Source of the DNA: Oscarella lobularis
Taxonomy: Eukaryota; Porifera; Homoscleromorpha; Homosclerophorida; Oscarellidae
NCBI RefSeq assembly: GCF_947507565.1
Contig: NC_089184.1
Coordinates: 2,790,001 to 2,854,000 of the forward strand
Reading direction: 5' to 3'
Length of the DNA: 64,000 bases
The notes under the pieces were generated by a model. That model worked only from the letters and a program-made list of their open reading frames with translations, did not search any database and was not told where the DNA came from. Both the position numbers and the translations under genes were made by a program. Position 1 is the stretch's first letter, and each line of letters starts with the position of its first letter. This document shows positions 22,311 through 34,625 of this stretch, piece by piece.

Positions 22311-23834
22311 CTAGTATTTGAGCATCAGCTTCCCAGGCATGACAGGTCACTCCCTCATTAAAGATCCGACGGGTCAACAGGTCAACATTATCCTGGTTCC
22401 ACAAGTTACTAAAAGACGACCATTAATCCGTCACGATACCGCTGAGTTATTCTACTTCCATGAAGAAAGAAGAAAGCCAACGAATATTCTAGGCTCTTAT
22501 CTGGATAAACGACGTATTTATTCTGCACAGTACCACCACCTCCAAAAAAAACTTCCCTCCCACTAAATAACAAACAACGCAATAAAACTACAGAATACAC
22601 TTGAACCTGGCACATATCACAAAATATCTCATCTAGAGCAGTCCTAGCCACGGGATGTTTTTCTTTCGCATTCCCATTGCCCTTCTTCGCCTCGGAGTCT
22701 ATGAAGAAAATATGATTACAGCAATTCGTTTACTAAAAATAAATTACCAAACCTAGACAACTGTAGGTAGTAAATTATTTTTTAACAAGCAGCTCAACAC
22801 CCTTAATTAAAATTTCATTTCCTTCTTAGACCTCCCCCAATTTCTAAACGAATTGCCTAAGCGACATAAATATTTTCCTCTGGCCAACCACACTTTCTCT
22901 TGGCTCTCCCGTCCACCAAAAATTAGAACCATTTCACTGAAAAACGACTTGATTTAAATATGACAAATCAAAAGCACGTATAGTCAAATTATAAAGAACG
23001 ACCATGTAAAAACTCATCATGGGACAGCTGAGTCTTCCTCCTGCCACAACAAAAGAAGCAAACCAACTGACACACAAAAACAATCTAGGCACTTATCTGA
23101 TGCTTCACAGAGAACGTGTCTCCAATGACGTAACCACTCCAACGTCTCTCCAACTCAAACAAACCACCCTATGAAACGAACCTGAATTTTAACACTAGAA
23201 CGTGGTGAATTCCAAAGTATCCTACCTATCATAGTCCTTTCCTTGAGATGTTTTCATTCCCAATCCCAAGTATGAAGAATTAAGAAGAAACTCAAGTAGG
23301 AATGCGACACGGGTGCGAAATGGTTTTCACGGTTTGACAGCGAGACGCTTGTGAGAAATGAATTGGAAACGCGCACGGCCGTGAAATTGATTAAATTAAT
23401 CTAAATAATAAAATAAATTCAAATTCTGAAGTAGATTATAATAATTTTAGGCAACCATTTGATCTCCAGAAAATAGCTTTAAAAACTCTTCTATTCCATC
23501 ATTGTATGCTGCCTGAAAACAAGATCCTATTAGTAACGTTCACAAAACGAAAGAGAGAGAAAGGGGGCCCCTCCTCTCTTTCTCTCAGTCTACTCTCTCT
23601 CATACCTCAGATTCTTGTCTTCGTCGCTCGCCACCATTCATAAGTTGTCCAATTGATCTTTAGCGGTCTATTTGGCTTCTTCGGCGACGCCGAATCGACG
23701 ACTTCGAGAGAAAAATTGCTTCACCGAGACGATCGACAACCGAGACGATCTGTGTCTCATTCGACGATGCAATCGAACGGGCTCACAAAGAAAAAACGAA
23801 CTTTTACTGCGCGTGCGCACTGGGTGCCAGAGAA
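22311..23834. other. no gene recognised; GAGA/CTCT-rich promoter region near 23560
   Basis: 23548-23600 holds a polypurine tract followed by a polypyrimidine tract (GAGAGAGAAAGGG, then TCTCTTTCTCTCAG), about 250 bp upstream of the kelch-kinase ATG and plausibly its promoter. Frames at 22318-22651 show no domain. Confidence 0.35.
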
Positions 23835-26769
23835 ATGGCGTGGCTTCGGCAAATACTTCAGAAGAACGACTCCCCTGATGAAGACTCTCAAGCCATCTCA
23901 CCTGAGAAGCGGTATGCTCATGAATGCGCGTTGATCGACGATCATCTTCATCTCTTCGGTGGCCGCGATGGATCACAATACTTTCCCCGCGATGAAATCT
24001 TTCTAATGAATGTTCGAAGAGCGGAAAAGAAATGGATCCGTCGATTGACTCGAGGTCGAACGATTCCTCCACCTTGTAAAGGAGCACGATGTGTTGTCAT
24101 CGACAAGATGATCTACTCATACGGGGGAAGAACAAACCAGCATCGTTACTTGGGAATCGTTTATCGTCTCGATCCCAAGAAAATGGAATGGATCGAAGTA
24201 GCGACGCCTATCGGAGGAAAGAAACCGCACGAGCGCACACGATGCTGTTTGTGTGCGATTGGATCAAGAATGATCATGTTTGGGGGATGGAGCGAAAAGA
24301 AGATTCCTCGTGATCAACTCCAGTCTGGGGCAACTCAGGATGAATGGAAGTGGAGTAACGATATTTATGAATTTCGACTTGAAGAGGGAAATGAAAGTGG
24401 TGAATCGATTTAATATCTATTTGATAATAATTTGAAATATAAACTAGGAATTTGGTTGGATTTGGAATTAAGTGGAACCCGACCAAAACCACTTGCTGGC
24501 GCTGCCATGGCAACCTTTGACGAGCATCGAGCAATACTTCATGGAATCGATTTGGAGAAAGAATCTCACTCTATTTTAATAGATTTAAATCGCAAAGTAA
24601 ACCTGCGTATTTAAATAATAAATCTGTTTAGCAATAGTTTTAGTTGTGGACAATCATAAATTTCAATGTGAAACCATCACCAAGACGCCATCACACAATT
24701 TTTCAATTAGTGACAGAAGGATTAGAAGACGAATCAATTTGTCTTCTCGTTGGTGGTCAAATGGTCGACAAAACAAATTCTGACTACGTTTACGTTCTGG
24801 ATTGTGACAATTCCAAAGCATCTCATGTTGTTATAATTTTACTTTTATTGAATTTTTAATGATTATTTGTTAAGATGGACGTCGGTCCGCAATTGGGGAA
24901 AGTTATGTGGCACACATGTCATTGTGTGCAGAACGAAGACAAGACTACTGACGTCATTGTCTGTGGTGGTGCTGTCTCTACCTCCTTTTGGCCGTTTTCG
25001 TGTCTGCCTCTTCTTAGCGATTTTCATCTTGGTAACGTGCTGTATTTATTTTTATCAAAGTCTAAATAATGAATTTTGCAGACGTGAAGAACGAGCCGTA
25101 CATGAAAATTAAACGAGAAATTCTCTTGTCGAGACGGGCGTCAGTTTGTGCAGCAACTTCATCTCCGCGTCTTTCACTTGACAGAGAAGATATTGAAATG
25201 ATGCGACGCGAGCTCGAGCATTTGCGACGAAGGTGCTCGGAATTGACCGAAGAAAAATCGTCTCTCAGGTTATATATTAGACTGTATGCTATTGTAAAGT
25301 ATAACGTAATTTTTCGTCTTTTAGAAATGAACTGGTCTCTACCCAAAGTCTCCTGCAAAAAGAAATCACTCAAATTAGGTTAGTTAATTTTGTAAGTATT
25401 GTTTTTTCACTGTTTAATTTAAATCATTCTGTGAATTTTTTTGCTTTTAGAGAAGAACTGACCTCTTCTGATCGCCTTGTTGAGCGAAAAGACGGAGAAA
25501 TTGCACAGATCAGGTTATTTATTGAAAGAAAGAAATAAATTTTGTTTTAGCTTTTAATTATAGGCGAGAATTGGCGTCTGTTCATAGAGAAGCATCTTTG
25601 GCTCAGCGTCGCCTTGAGCAGCAAATTTGCCATAAAGACGAACAAATTTCTTCCATCAGGTTCAAAAGATAAATACATAATATAACTTTAAAAAATTTCT
25701 GCTTTGTAGGGAGGAACTGACGTCAGTGCAACGCCGCCGTAGTGTTGCATTGACACGCTGCGAAACCCTTGAAGCATCTCGTGACGAGATGAAGCGACGC
25801 CTCGACGAGTTCACTGACGTGTTGAACATTAGTCCAGACGAAGTTCACCTCTCAAGCCAAAACCTCGGTTCAGGATCTTTTGCAGGTGAATGTCATAAAT
25901 AGTTATATATTTAAATTTAATGTTGCGTATATCACTAAGGCGTTTCCGTGGGCCAATGGCGCGGAATGAAAGTTGCCGTGAAGAAAATTCACGACCTCAT
26001 TACAAGTCAACGCAACGTGGCAATGTTTCGACGAGAAGTCCTTGTATGCAGTCGACTCCATCATCCCAATATAATGGTCGTATGTGGAGCGGTCACAACA
26101 GAAGGATCTCCTCTCCAAATCGTCATGGAATTACTCGAAGGATCCGTCAGTGAAGTTATCGACGCCGCCCACGCATCCGGATCCTATTTGACCAATTACG
26201 AGCAGCTGTCTATTGCCATGGATATGACGTCAGGTATATCCTATCTTCATCAGATTCGTCCTCGACCCTACGTCCACGGCGACATTCGCCCGTCAAATGT
26301 TCTCGTCACGAGAGATATGAAGGTAAAAGTGGGTGACTTGGGAGCGGCTCATATTATCGAGAGTTCTCTGTCCGCTGGTCCAATGAGCCCTCCTTATCTC
26401 GCTCCAGAGAGGTTGCCTGAGTCTGGCAGTCCTGCCACTTCGAGCACGTTGAATAGTGACGTGTACAGCGTGGGCGTGTCATTACTTGAGATATTCACGG
26501 GTGTGGGTCCTATTTCAGAGGAGAGGCAGACTCAGCTTGATGCTCTTGCTAGTCGTCCTGATTTATTCATGCTTTGCTCTTGCTTGATTGGTCGTAATCC
26601 CGCCAGTCGAATTTCATCACAAAGGTGCTTCGAAACGCTAAAAGTTCATTTTGTCGAACATGAAAGGGGTTTGACAGCTGAAAAAATTCTCACAGCAAAG
26701 CGAATAGTTTGTGGTGTTTTTGAGGGAGACACTCATATGGTCCTCCTCCAGAAAATATCCCTCGATTGA
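23835..26769 (+). CDS. kelch repeats-coiled coil-protein kinase fusion, 10 exons
   Basis: I read exons 23835-24399, 24448-24596, 24644-24826, 24875-25031, 25082-25268, 25325-25378, 25451-25513, 25564-25659, 25710-25885 and 25940-26769. They sum to 2460 nt, one open frame of 819 codons, with GT-AG introns of 47-72 nt and consistent phases. Residues 1-350 are kelch blades (ALIDDHLHLFGGRDG, CVVIDKMIYSYGGR, SRMIMFGGW, ICLLVGGQ, DVIVCGG). Residues about 355-510 are a charged coiled coil. The kinase follows: LGSGSFAGVSVGQWRG glycine loop, VAVKKI lysine, YVHGDIRPSNVLV catalytic loop (HGD for HRD), GDLGAAH (DLG for DFG) and APERL. It resembles TKL/IRAK-like kinases. Catalytic Asp, Asn and Lys are present, so activity is plausible. 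No membrane segment: probably a cytosolic scaffold kinase. Confidence 0.88.
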
Positions 26770-27633
26770 ACGTTCATGTGTACTTTGTTTCCTGTTTTTG
26801 ATGTTTCCCCGGCATTTCTCTAGACTTTTATATTTTTAGTTTTGGTACTTGTTTGACGAAAACTATTTTCAACCTAACTTTATTTTGTATTTCTCTGTTT
26901 ATGAATACTCTTTTTCAACGGAAAATGATTTTGTTATTTATTTTATTCGACTGACAAAGTTCACGTATGTCTTGAAAGTTTTCATTTTTCTGTAACTACT
27001 GACACTTGGAGAACATGTGTGCCTTTTGTTGGGAGCCCGTATTTCCTTGTAGAATAAACCGCTTTTGAAGAAAAATACGAGAAAAACCGTTTACCTTACC
27101 GGACATAGAGTCCCGTATCAAAAGTCGGACAACATCAAATCCCGGACAGCTTCACGCGTTCCCTGCTTGACAGGGCCAACCGCGCGTCAGTTATTTTGGA
27201 AGCTTAGGTGATTAGAATCTCTGGCACACAGCAGTTGCGGAGCGATCAAGTCGCACATAAGATCGTGTACCGTCTTCTATATAGAGAAGCGACACTCTAT
27301 GTTGCCGTCTTCTCTATACAGAAGCGACGTCGGCTTCAGATTCTCTCATTTGCAATATTGACGTCTGTTTCAGATTTTTGACTTCGACTTCCGAAGAAAT
27401 CATTGCTCTTGCGCAGGTTCTTTGCCCTGTAATCGACCCGCCACACTCTTCTTCTTCGTGCGAAGCCTCCAACGTCGCTAAAGAAGCAAATTCATTTACA
27501 TAAAACAAACATGTCACGTTTTCGGGTCATTCACTGACGCCCGGATAGTACAGTTACTCTCTAAAACGACTCAAAAGAAGCTTTTTGAAGTTGTGTGCGT
27601 GCTAAGGCGTCTAGTTGTTAGATATCGGGAGGC
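26770..27633. other. intergenic, promoter side of the ankyrin-Roc gene
   Basis: AT-rich 3' flank of the kinase gene to about 27060, then single-copy DNA. A pair of near-palindromes lies at 27268-27335 (separate entry). Confidence 0.35.
27268..27335. promoter_or_regulatory. paired near-palindromic 23-mers, candidate regulatory site
   Basis: CCGTCTTCTATATAGAGAAG and CCGTCTTCTCTATACAGAAG, each followed by CGAC, occur about 35 bp apart, some 330 bp upstream of the presumed ATG of the ankyrin-Roc gene. Each half is nearly self-complementary, as expected for a dimeric binding site. Function is inference. Confidence 0.35.
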
Positions 27634-30600
27634 ATGTCGGACGTTTCGAAGAGTTTTTCGACGGATAAATATGGTTAGTTTTCGAATAGCGTTGAGTCAT
27701 CTCGACCGTTCATTTGCTCGACAAGCACCGCTCTCTGTTTTATGATTGCCTTACCGCAAGGCGATAAACTGAAAAGCCGGTCCAGCGCGAGACGGCTCGG
27801 ATTTGTGACGCCATTTTTGTAGAGTTCCTATCGGCTGTCAGCAATGAAAATGCGAGTTTTATCACACAATTCATCGATACCTATCCGGAAAAGTAGAAAG
27901 AAGCGGCAACCAATGTACAACGAAACCTGCTTTCTAACATTTAGCGAGATTCTTTTTGATGTAGCTCGGAGAAACTGCACTTCATCTCTGTTCAAATGCT
28001 CAAATCGCAATACGTCTAATTTCATCTGGAGCTAAAGTAGAAGCTTTAGATAAGGTAATAATTCATTAGTCTGTGTTTAATTGAGGGAAATGATTATCTA
28101 ACGTTTTGACGTCAGGAAGGATTAACGCCCTTTCTCTGCGCTGTTTGGTGTGGACGCCTGAAAGTTATGAAAATTCTTATTCAACATAATTGCAACATTT
28201 CTGCAAAAAACAGCGTAACTAATTAATAATAGAGAGGAATTAATAATCAGTGATGGACTTCAGGTTGGTGATGGAGCTCTTGCTCTTGCGAGTAAAATGG
28301 GTTTTTTGGATATTGCAGAGAAACTTGTAGGAATGGGATGCCCTGTGAATGAGCCTCATAATGTAGTTAAACAGCAGTGTAAGAGGTTTTATCATTGAGA
28401 AATTTTAGGGCGGCTATACTGCACTTCATTGGGCGTGCCGTGAAGGAAAGGTTCAAACTGCAAATTTTCTAATTTCATCTGGAGCTGATCTAGAAACTTT
28501 GGATAAGGTAATATTTTACTGTATTGGAAGGTACTTAAGGGGGTTATTATTTAATCATGTCAACTTTAGTGGGGATTTACGCCTTTCCTTCGCGCTGTTT
28601 TGAATGGACGCTTAGAAGTCATGACTATTCTTATTAAAACTCATTGCAACACTTCTGCAAAAACTAGCGTAAGTTATCCATAATTACGCGCTAATAACCA
28701 AAGATGGAATGTAGGCTCAAACTGCAGACTTTTTAATTTCATCTGGAGCTAGTTTAGAAGCTTTGGATATGGTAATACAGGTACACTTATTAAAGGGTAT
28801 ATTATTGTTCAGTCATTATGATCTTAGTTGGGATGCACGCCTTTTCTTTGCGCTGTTGTGAATGGACATTCTAACGTCTTCAAGGCTCTTATTCAACGTC
28901 GTTGCAACGTTTCTGCCAAAACCAGCGTAAGTAACTAATAAAAAACTGCTTCTTGTCATTGAGGGAATGTAGAAGGGTCGTGGAGCTATGGAACTTGCGG
29001 TAAAAAGTGGTCATTTGGATATCGCAAGAGAACTTGTTGGTATGAAGTTCAGTGTCAATAAACAATTTAAGGTATAGAACGTGACAGCGATGTGATATTT
29101 ATCAGTTACTTAATGTTTAGGATGGCTCTACTTTACTTCATTGGGCGTGTGAGATAGGGCACGCTCAAACCGCAGACTTTCTAATTTTATCTGAAGCTAA
29201 TGTAGAAGCTTTAGATAAGGTAATAATTCAATAGCAGTTAATTTAAGGACATCATTTTAAACATTTTGACATTAGTCAGGACGCACGCCTTTTCTTTGCG
29301 CCGTTTTTGAGGGACATTTAGAAGTCATGGATGTTCTTCTTCAAAGTGGCTGCAGCACTTCTAGAAAATGCACCGTAAGTAACTAACAACGGTTATATAA
29401 TAATCACTGCTAGAATGTAGGATGGTATTGGAGCCCTGGCAGCTGCAAGTGCATTCGGTCATTTTGATATTGCAAGACGACTGGTTGAAATTGGATGCTG
29501 TGTCAATGAACCTGAGCAGGTGTTAGAACAGAAAAGATGTAAAAGTTGTTGATTTTTGATCAATTTTCAGGATGGCTTTACTTCGCTTCATTGGGCGTGT
29601 CATTCTGGACACGCTGACATTGCTGAGTTTCTAATTTCATCTGGAGCTAATACAGCAGTGACAAACAAAGTATCTTTTTATGTTTCATGTATGTTTTTTA
29701 TTCGTTTTAACTTTTTTAATAGTTTGATAGAACGCCTCTTCTTGAAGCTAAGTTCAACAAGCAAGACGACGTTGTTGCAACTCTGGAACGGATTTTGGGT
29801 ATTCAAGTTACTGTCGAGGAAGCCAGTTTCGACAAGAATAACCCAGAAGTGTGTTAATTTATTCATTTTGTCTTAACGAATGGATTAGCTATATATTGAC
29901 AATTATCTTTGCCTTTTTTGTCTAGGTTTGCAAACCTGAAGCCAACGAAGATGACGTATCATCAGAGAAGAAAGATTGTGCCGCTGAGAGCGCATTTTTC
30001 ACAATCTCTGAACAAGGCGCTGACCCTTCTCAAGAAATTTACGACGAGGCTCTAAAACGCGGCTCTGTAACAGTGAATCGTTCTCGTGTCATTGTTGCCG
30101 GTCAAGACGGGGCGGGAAGTCGTGTCTTGTCGATTCTCTTTTGAACAGACCGTTTGAAATAGATAAAGCAAGCACAGAAGGAGCAGCCGTGGCAATGACC
30201 CATACTGCAACAACTGGTTGGGTCGCTACTGACAGCAAAGACCACTTAGATAGGCTCATTGCAGAGGGCGTATATCGCATGAATCAGCAGCAGTCCACGT
30301 CGTCAAGCTGGCAAGATGGCTCTTCTGAATCATCTCATTTTGTTATTGAATCAAGTAACCTCGACTCCGCTTTAGAGGAGGCAGAGCGCTACTCCGAGTC
30401 GTCTGCAACAGTAAATTATCCGAAGCAAGCACCTTTCACAGAAAAATTAGCAGAGGATCTGAAAACGGTTGGCATGGCAGCGAAAACGCTCTCGGCTAGC
30501 CAGCAGAAACTGGTTAACACTTTTCTAACAAATAGACCGAGTGAAGAAGATCTCAGAAAGCAAGCCTTGGGCATTCGTGACATCTGGGATTTGGGTGGCC

Positions 30601-32763
30601 AAGAAGTATATCTCGCCACTCATTCGGCTCTTATGTCAGACGGCGAAGCCTTTGGGTTGTCTATTTACATGATCGTAATGGACATTTCAAAGTCGCTCTC
30701 TGATAAAGCGGAATCTTTTTATCGGTCATCGGACGGCCAGGTGATAGACCAGACAAGCGACCTGGGCTGGATTCGCTCAAACGGAGATTTCCCTCTTTAC
30801 TGGTTTGGCTCAATTACAGCAGCGCACGAAGAGACGCCGATGGGGCAACCATTGGCTAGGTAAAGACGAAGAGGTGGCCACTCCTCCTGTCTTCGCCATT
30901 GGCTCGCACCGAAACATATTGAACAGCGACAAAGGAAGATTTCCGGATTTAGCGTCCATAAAAAAGTGGCTGAAAGAACAAGGAGAACTGCTTGAGCAAC
31001 TTCTTAACAATAGCAACTTTGTGAAACACATTGTCGTACCCAAGAAATATGGTGACAGAGAAGATTTCCGCGAGATGGCTCATTTTTTTAAAAGAATATT
31101 TCTTATTGACAATTCTGTGTCCGGTTCAGGGTCTCCTTGTAAAGGCGTTAGAGAAATTCGAGAACGAGTCGATCGCATGAAGACGTCGTATTGGAAAGGC
31201 GCTAAGAAGCAGCCGCTAGTTTGGGTTTACCTCGAAATTCTTCTATTTCGTTGGTGCAAAGTCATGAAAACGGTCGTAGCTAAAGTGGACGAAATAGCAA
31301 AGCTCGCTCAGCACCCGACAATCTGCAATGTTTCTAGTCGCGAAGAAGTTCTCGTAGCGCTGAAATATCTCGCGAATGTTGGAGCGATTCTCTACTATCC
31401 CGAAGTGGACGGTTTGAAAGACTTTGTTTTTACGAGACCTATGTGGGTAATCAGAGCCTTGTCAGCATTTGTGACGGCGGCAAAGCCTGGCCCTCTTATG
31501 GAGCCGAAGTGGAACATTCTAAAAGAGAAAGGAATAATGTCAAGCGACTTGTTGACCTATCGTTTAAAGCAATCGCGTTTTCGAACTGAGTTTGGCGATT
31601 TAGAGGACGCCGAACCGGAGCAAATTGAAAACGATGATAGGCTTATTGTACGATATTTGGAATATCTCGACGTCATCACGCCTGTTGAAGAATCCACCCA
31701 GACTGACTTTTATGTTCCTTCGATACTAAAGAGGTCATTTCTTTATTCTCCCACTCTTTGGGAACGTCTCATGTCAACAGACTCGTCCGACCTTCCGGCT
31801 CCTCTTATCGTCTTACCCAAACAGCTAAAATTTGTTCCGGAATGTCTTTTCTTTCGTCTTGTAACTCGCTTTCTCAAAGCGTATCCGAATAAACCGAGAC
31901 TTTCACGTCATCAGTGCATCTTCTTAGTTGAAGACAAATCCTCGCCAGTCGAAGGTACCCAACAGCACTATAAGTAGTATACTTTAATTTCTAAATGCAC
32001 GTATTAGTTGAATTGGAGTTGTTATACCACATTCGAGGCAAATGGGTCGCTCTAACTATTCATTTCATAAATGAAGAGGACGCAAAATGTATCAGCCAAC
32101 ACTTTTTGATCTCAATCAAGAACGAATTACGTCAAAAAATGAAAAACGTTTGTGAACAAGGTATGAACGGTTTCAAGTATAGCATCTGCTGTCAAACAAA
32201 GAAAGCGGACAGGAAGATTGGAATTGATTTCAAAAGTCTCCGGGTGATTTTCAACGAGGAGTGCGACTATTCTGAGCCACCACGAAAAATTCCAAAACTC
32301 TATAATCCATTCAATGAACCACTCTCTCTAAGAAAAGAAGACTTTCAAATGGATTCTTGGTTAGGCCGCCAACTTGTTAGCTCTAAAATATCAGGTAAGA
32401 ATTAGATACATAGCACAAGTGCGTTAGGTTTGATCTAGCTCCACACTTTACTCTAATAACATTTAACTTTTAGAAGAGTCACTTCCAAAGGCAATCAGCA
32501 ACTCTTTCACTCGCGTTGTCGCGACCCTAGTAGAAGCAAAATGGGAAAGGTTTGCTGTTTTTTTGGGACGAAAAGTCAGCACCATACCTCAGTACAAAGA
32601 GAAGTCTGGTGAGAATTTCGTTCGGACCATGTTGATCATAGACGATTGGAAGGCCGATTGTGGTCGAGAGGCAACGGTAAATGCACTTATCCGAGCTTGT
32701 GACGAATGCGGTATTCACAGAGATAGTATTGAAGCTGCATACAAAGACACGTTGAAGTCGTGA
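27634..32763 (+). CDS. ankyrin repeats-Roc GTPase-COR-Death domain protein, with two frameshifts
   Basis: Ankyrin exons: 27965-28054, 28116-28214, 28264-28362, 28409-28507, 28570-28668, 28715-28771, 28828-28926, 28973-29071, 29121-29219, 29276-29374, 29421-29519 and 29571-29669. Nearly all are exactly 99 nt, one repeat each. Exon 29723-29848 leads to a large exon 29926-31954 with Roc (VIVAGQDGAG P-loop, DLGGQEVY G3) and COR. Exons 32008-32394 and 32474-32763 end in a Death domain (AKWERFAVFLGRK, IDDWKADCG). The frame breaks at about 30115, inside the P-loop Lys codon, and again between 30820 and 30850. ATG 27634 (MSDVSKSFSTDKY, donor at 27674) is a candidate start, but its phase does not join 27965 directly, so an exon is missing. 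The layout recalls DAPK and ROCO proteins, which signal in cell death and immunity. The frameshifts may be real or assembly errors. Confidence 0.82.
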
Positions 32764-34494
32764 GAATGTGCATGTGAATCTTTTCTTATATTAGTCAGTA
32801 TGGTCCCTGTATAGTTAACTGGTCGCTATTTTATACTGTCATTTATAGTAGGGTAGAGAGCCAATAAGGGGGACACCCAACTTTGACTTCATGCTGCAGC
32901 GTGGTCGATCTAAATGAAACAACGTACATCGTACGCAGAAATTGTTCAGCTTATATTTGCGACCTTCTGCTGTTTGATCCGACTTTGCGTTCGTCCAAAA
33001 ACGGCCAATTTATTAGTGAGGTTTCTCCAGGAAAGTTGATATTAGCCCCGAGCCCTATATAAAGTATATATGATGGGGGACATCCGCTTTTCTTCCCGAT
33101 TTTGGTCGAGTTTCTGCACGAAAGGCATGAAATACGTTCTTTCGAACTACTAGCGCTACGTTTTATTTGTTATTGCAGCACTGGCACTCTAATTCCCAGC
33201 GCCTAAGTGTACTACAGTACTAGTAGTAAAATTAACCGCGAAAATTAAAAATTTTGAATGCCGTGCAAACATTTTCTGCAATAAATGACGGTTTTTTCCC
33301 AATGGAGCCCCGATTGTCTAACAAAAGCTGGACGCGATATCTCTTATGCGGTAAACTTCCTACCTCAGTTGCATCGACGATGAATCTTTTCTCGCGCTAG
33401 AAAGAGCCAATTAAGTTCGTCACGTGACGACCACTTGTCGAGTCCGGTAGTAGAATTCCGGTGAATCCACACTCACAGAAGACAGATCGATGCACGCTCA
33501 TCGCACCAACTTCTTCGCCTCTTTGCACCTCAAGCAGCGCAGATTCGAAACGCCAACAGGTAGCTGAAGCGCACATTTCCCGTTTCATTTTTCGTCCGCG
33601 CGCGGCGCGCGTTGCGACAATGCGAGAGTCTTGTCTCTACGCAGAGAACGACGTAGAGCGCGCGCGTGGATGTTTCTGCTCTCCAGCGACTTTTTCGCTC
33701 CGAGCGGCGAAGTGACACTGATCGCGGCCGGCCCGGACGTGGCGACACTCGCGTAATCCTTTCGCCATTCGTCGATCTCTCATCACGTGCACTCGCACTT
33801 CGTTTCATTTCATTCCCCTTTTCTTTTTCTTTAGTTTCGCGACGAAAGAGCGAAGAAGAAAGGCAGAAGAATGCCTCGTGTCAGCGCGACGATCAGGTCA
33901 CCCATTGGGGCCCCACTTAGTGTAGGCGTGCACTTAGGGGACGGGGCTCTCTGTGACGTAGACGGCGCCGAATGCCTGCGATGCCACTGCCCACGCTCGC
34001 GGGCGTAGAAAATTTACGACAGTCTAACCATTAGGTCTGATTTCAAAAAGTCTAATCGAGGGCGAGTTGGGGTCCGCGAGTGAGGGCTGGTGGTCGTTGC
34101 AGTGCACGAAGCCCAATTGTGTACGTTGCAGGGAGTGTAGCGTGACAACAAATCGGTATAATACAGTAATGGCACTTCCTCCCTCATGTGCTTCGTTTGC
34201 ATCACTACGTTAGTTTGCATGGGTCCACTCCCTATGCACTAAGGTTTAGTTGGTGGCTGCTAGTAGGGTAGGATGGTTTGAGTAGTAGGCTTATAGCTCC
34301 TTTCCTCTTCACGTGTTTAGCTATCAGCCGCCACGTGCTTTAGACCATCATTCAGTGGATTTTCAGGTAATCTTGGTTGATTAGTATATAGGCTTATTTT
34401 AGGTCAATGGATTTATAAGGTAATCTAGGTTGTTATCAAGTTCCTTCTTTTCTTTTTTTAGGGTAGTATAGTAGGTTTTTTATTTGAAGGCTTT
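32764..34494. other. no gene recognised
   Basis: AT-rich to 33400; 33400-33850 is GC-rich with overlapping open frames on both strands (CpG-like, possibly a promoter or 5' UTR region), none with a domain. Confidence 0.3.
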
Positions 34495-34625
34495 AAAACC
34501 TTCCACAGGTTTTTATTTTTTGACAGGTTTATTTTTTCACAGGTTTTTATTTACAGGCTTTTATCACATGTTTATGTTTTTGCAGGTTTTTATTTTCTTT
34601 ACAGGTTTAATTATTATTAGGTGTA
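34495..34625. repeat. minisatellite of splice-site-like units
   Basis: About five units of the form ACAGGTTTTTATTTT, spaced 18-28 bp, each matching both an acceptor (TTTTNCAG) and a minimal donor (CAG^GTTTTT). A looser series (TTTTCAGGTAATC, TTTTAGGTCAATGG) precedes it at 34360-34430. Confidence 0.6.

Noticed and set aside
23668-24087. 139-codon minus-strand frame over the kelch exon
   Set aside because: It is antisense to an exon with clear kelch motifs and phase-consistent splicing, and has no domain of its own.
33461-33920. Overlapping GC-rich frames on both strands
   Set aside because: Typical of a CpG-rich stretch; no domain and Arg-rich composition in every frame.
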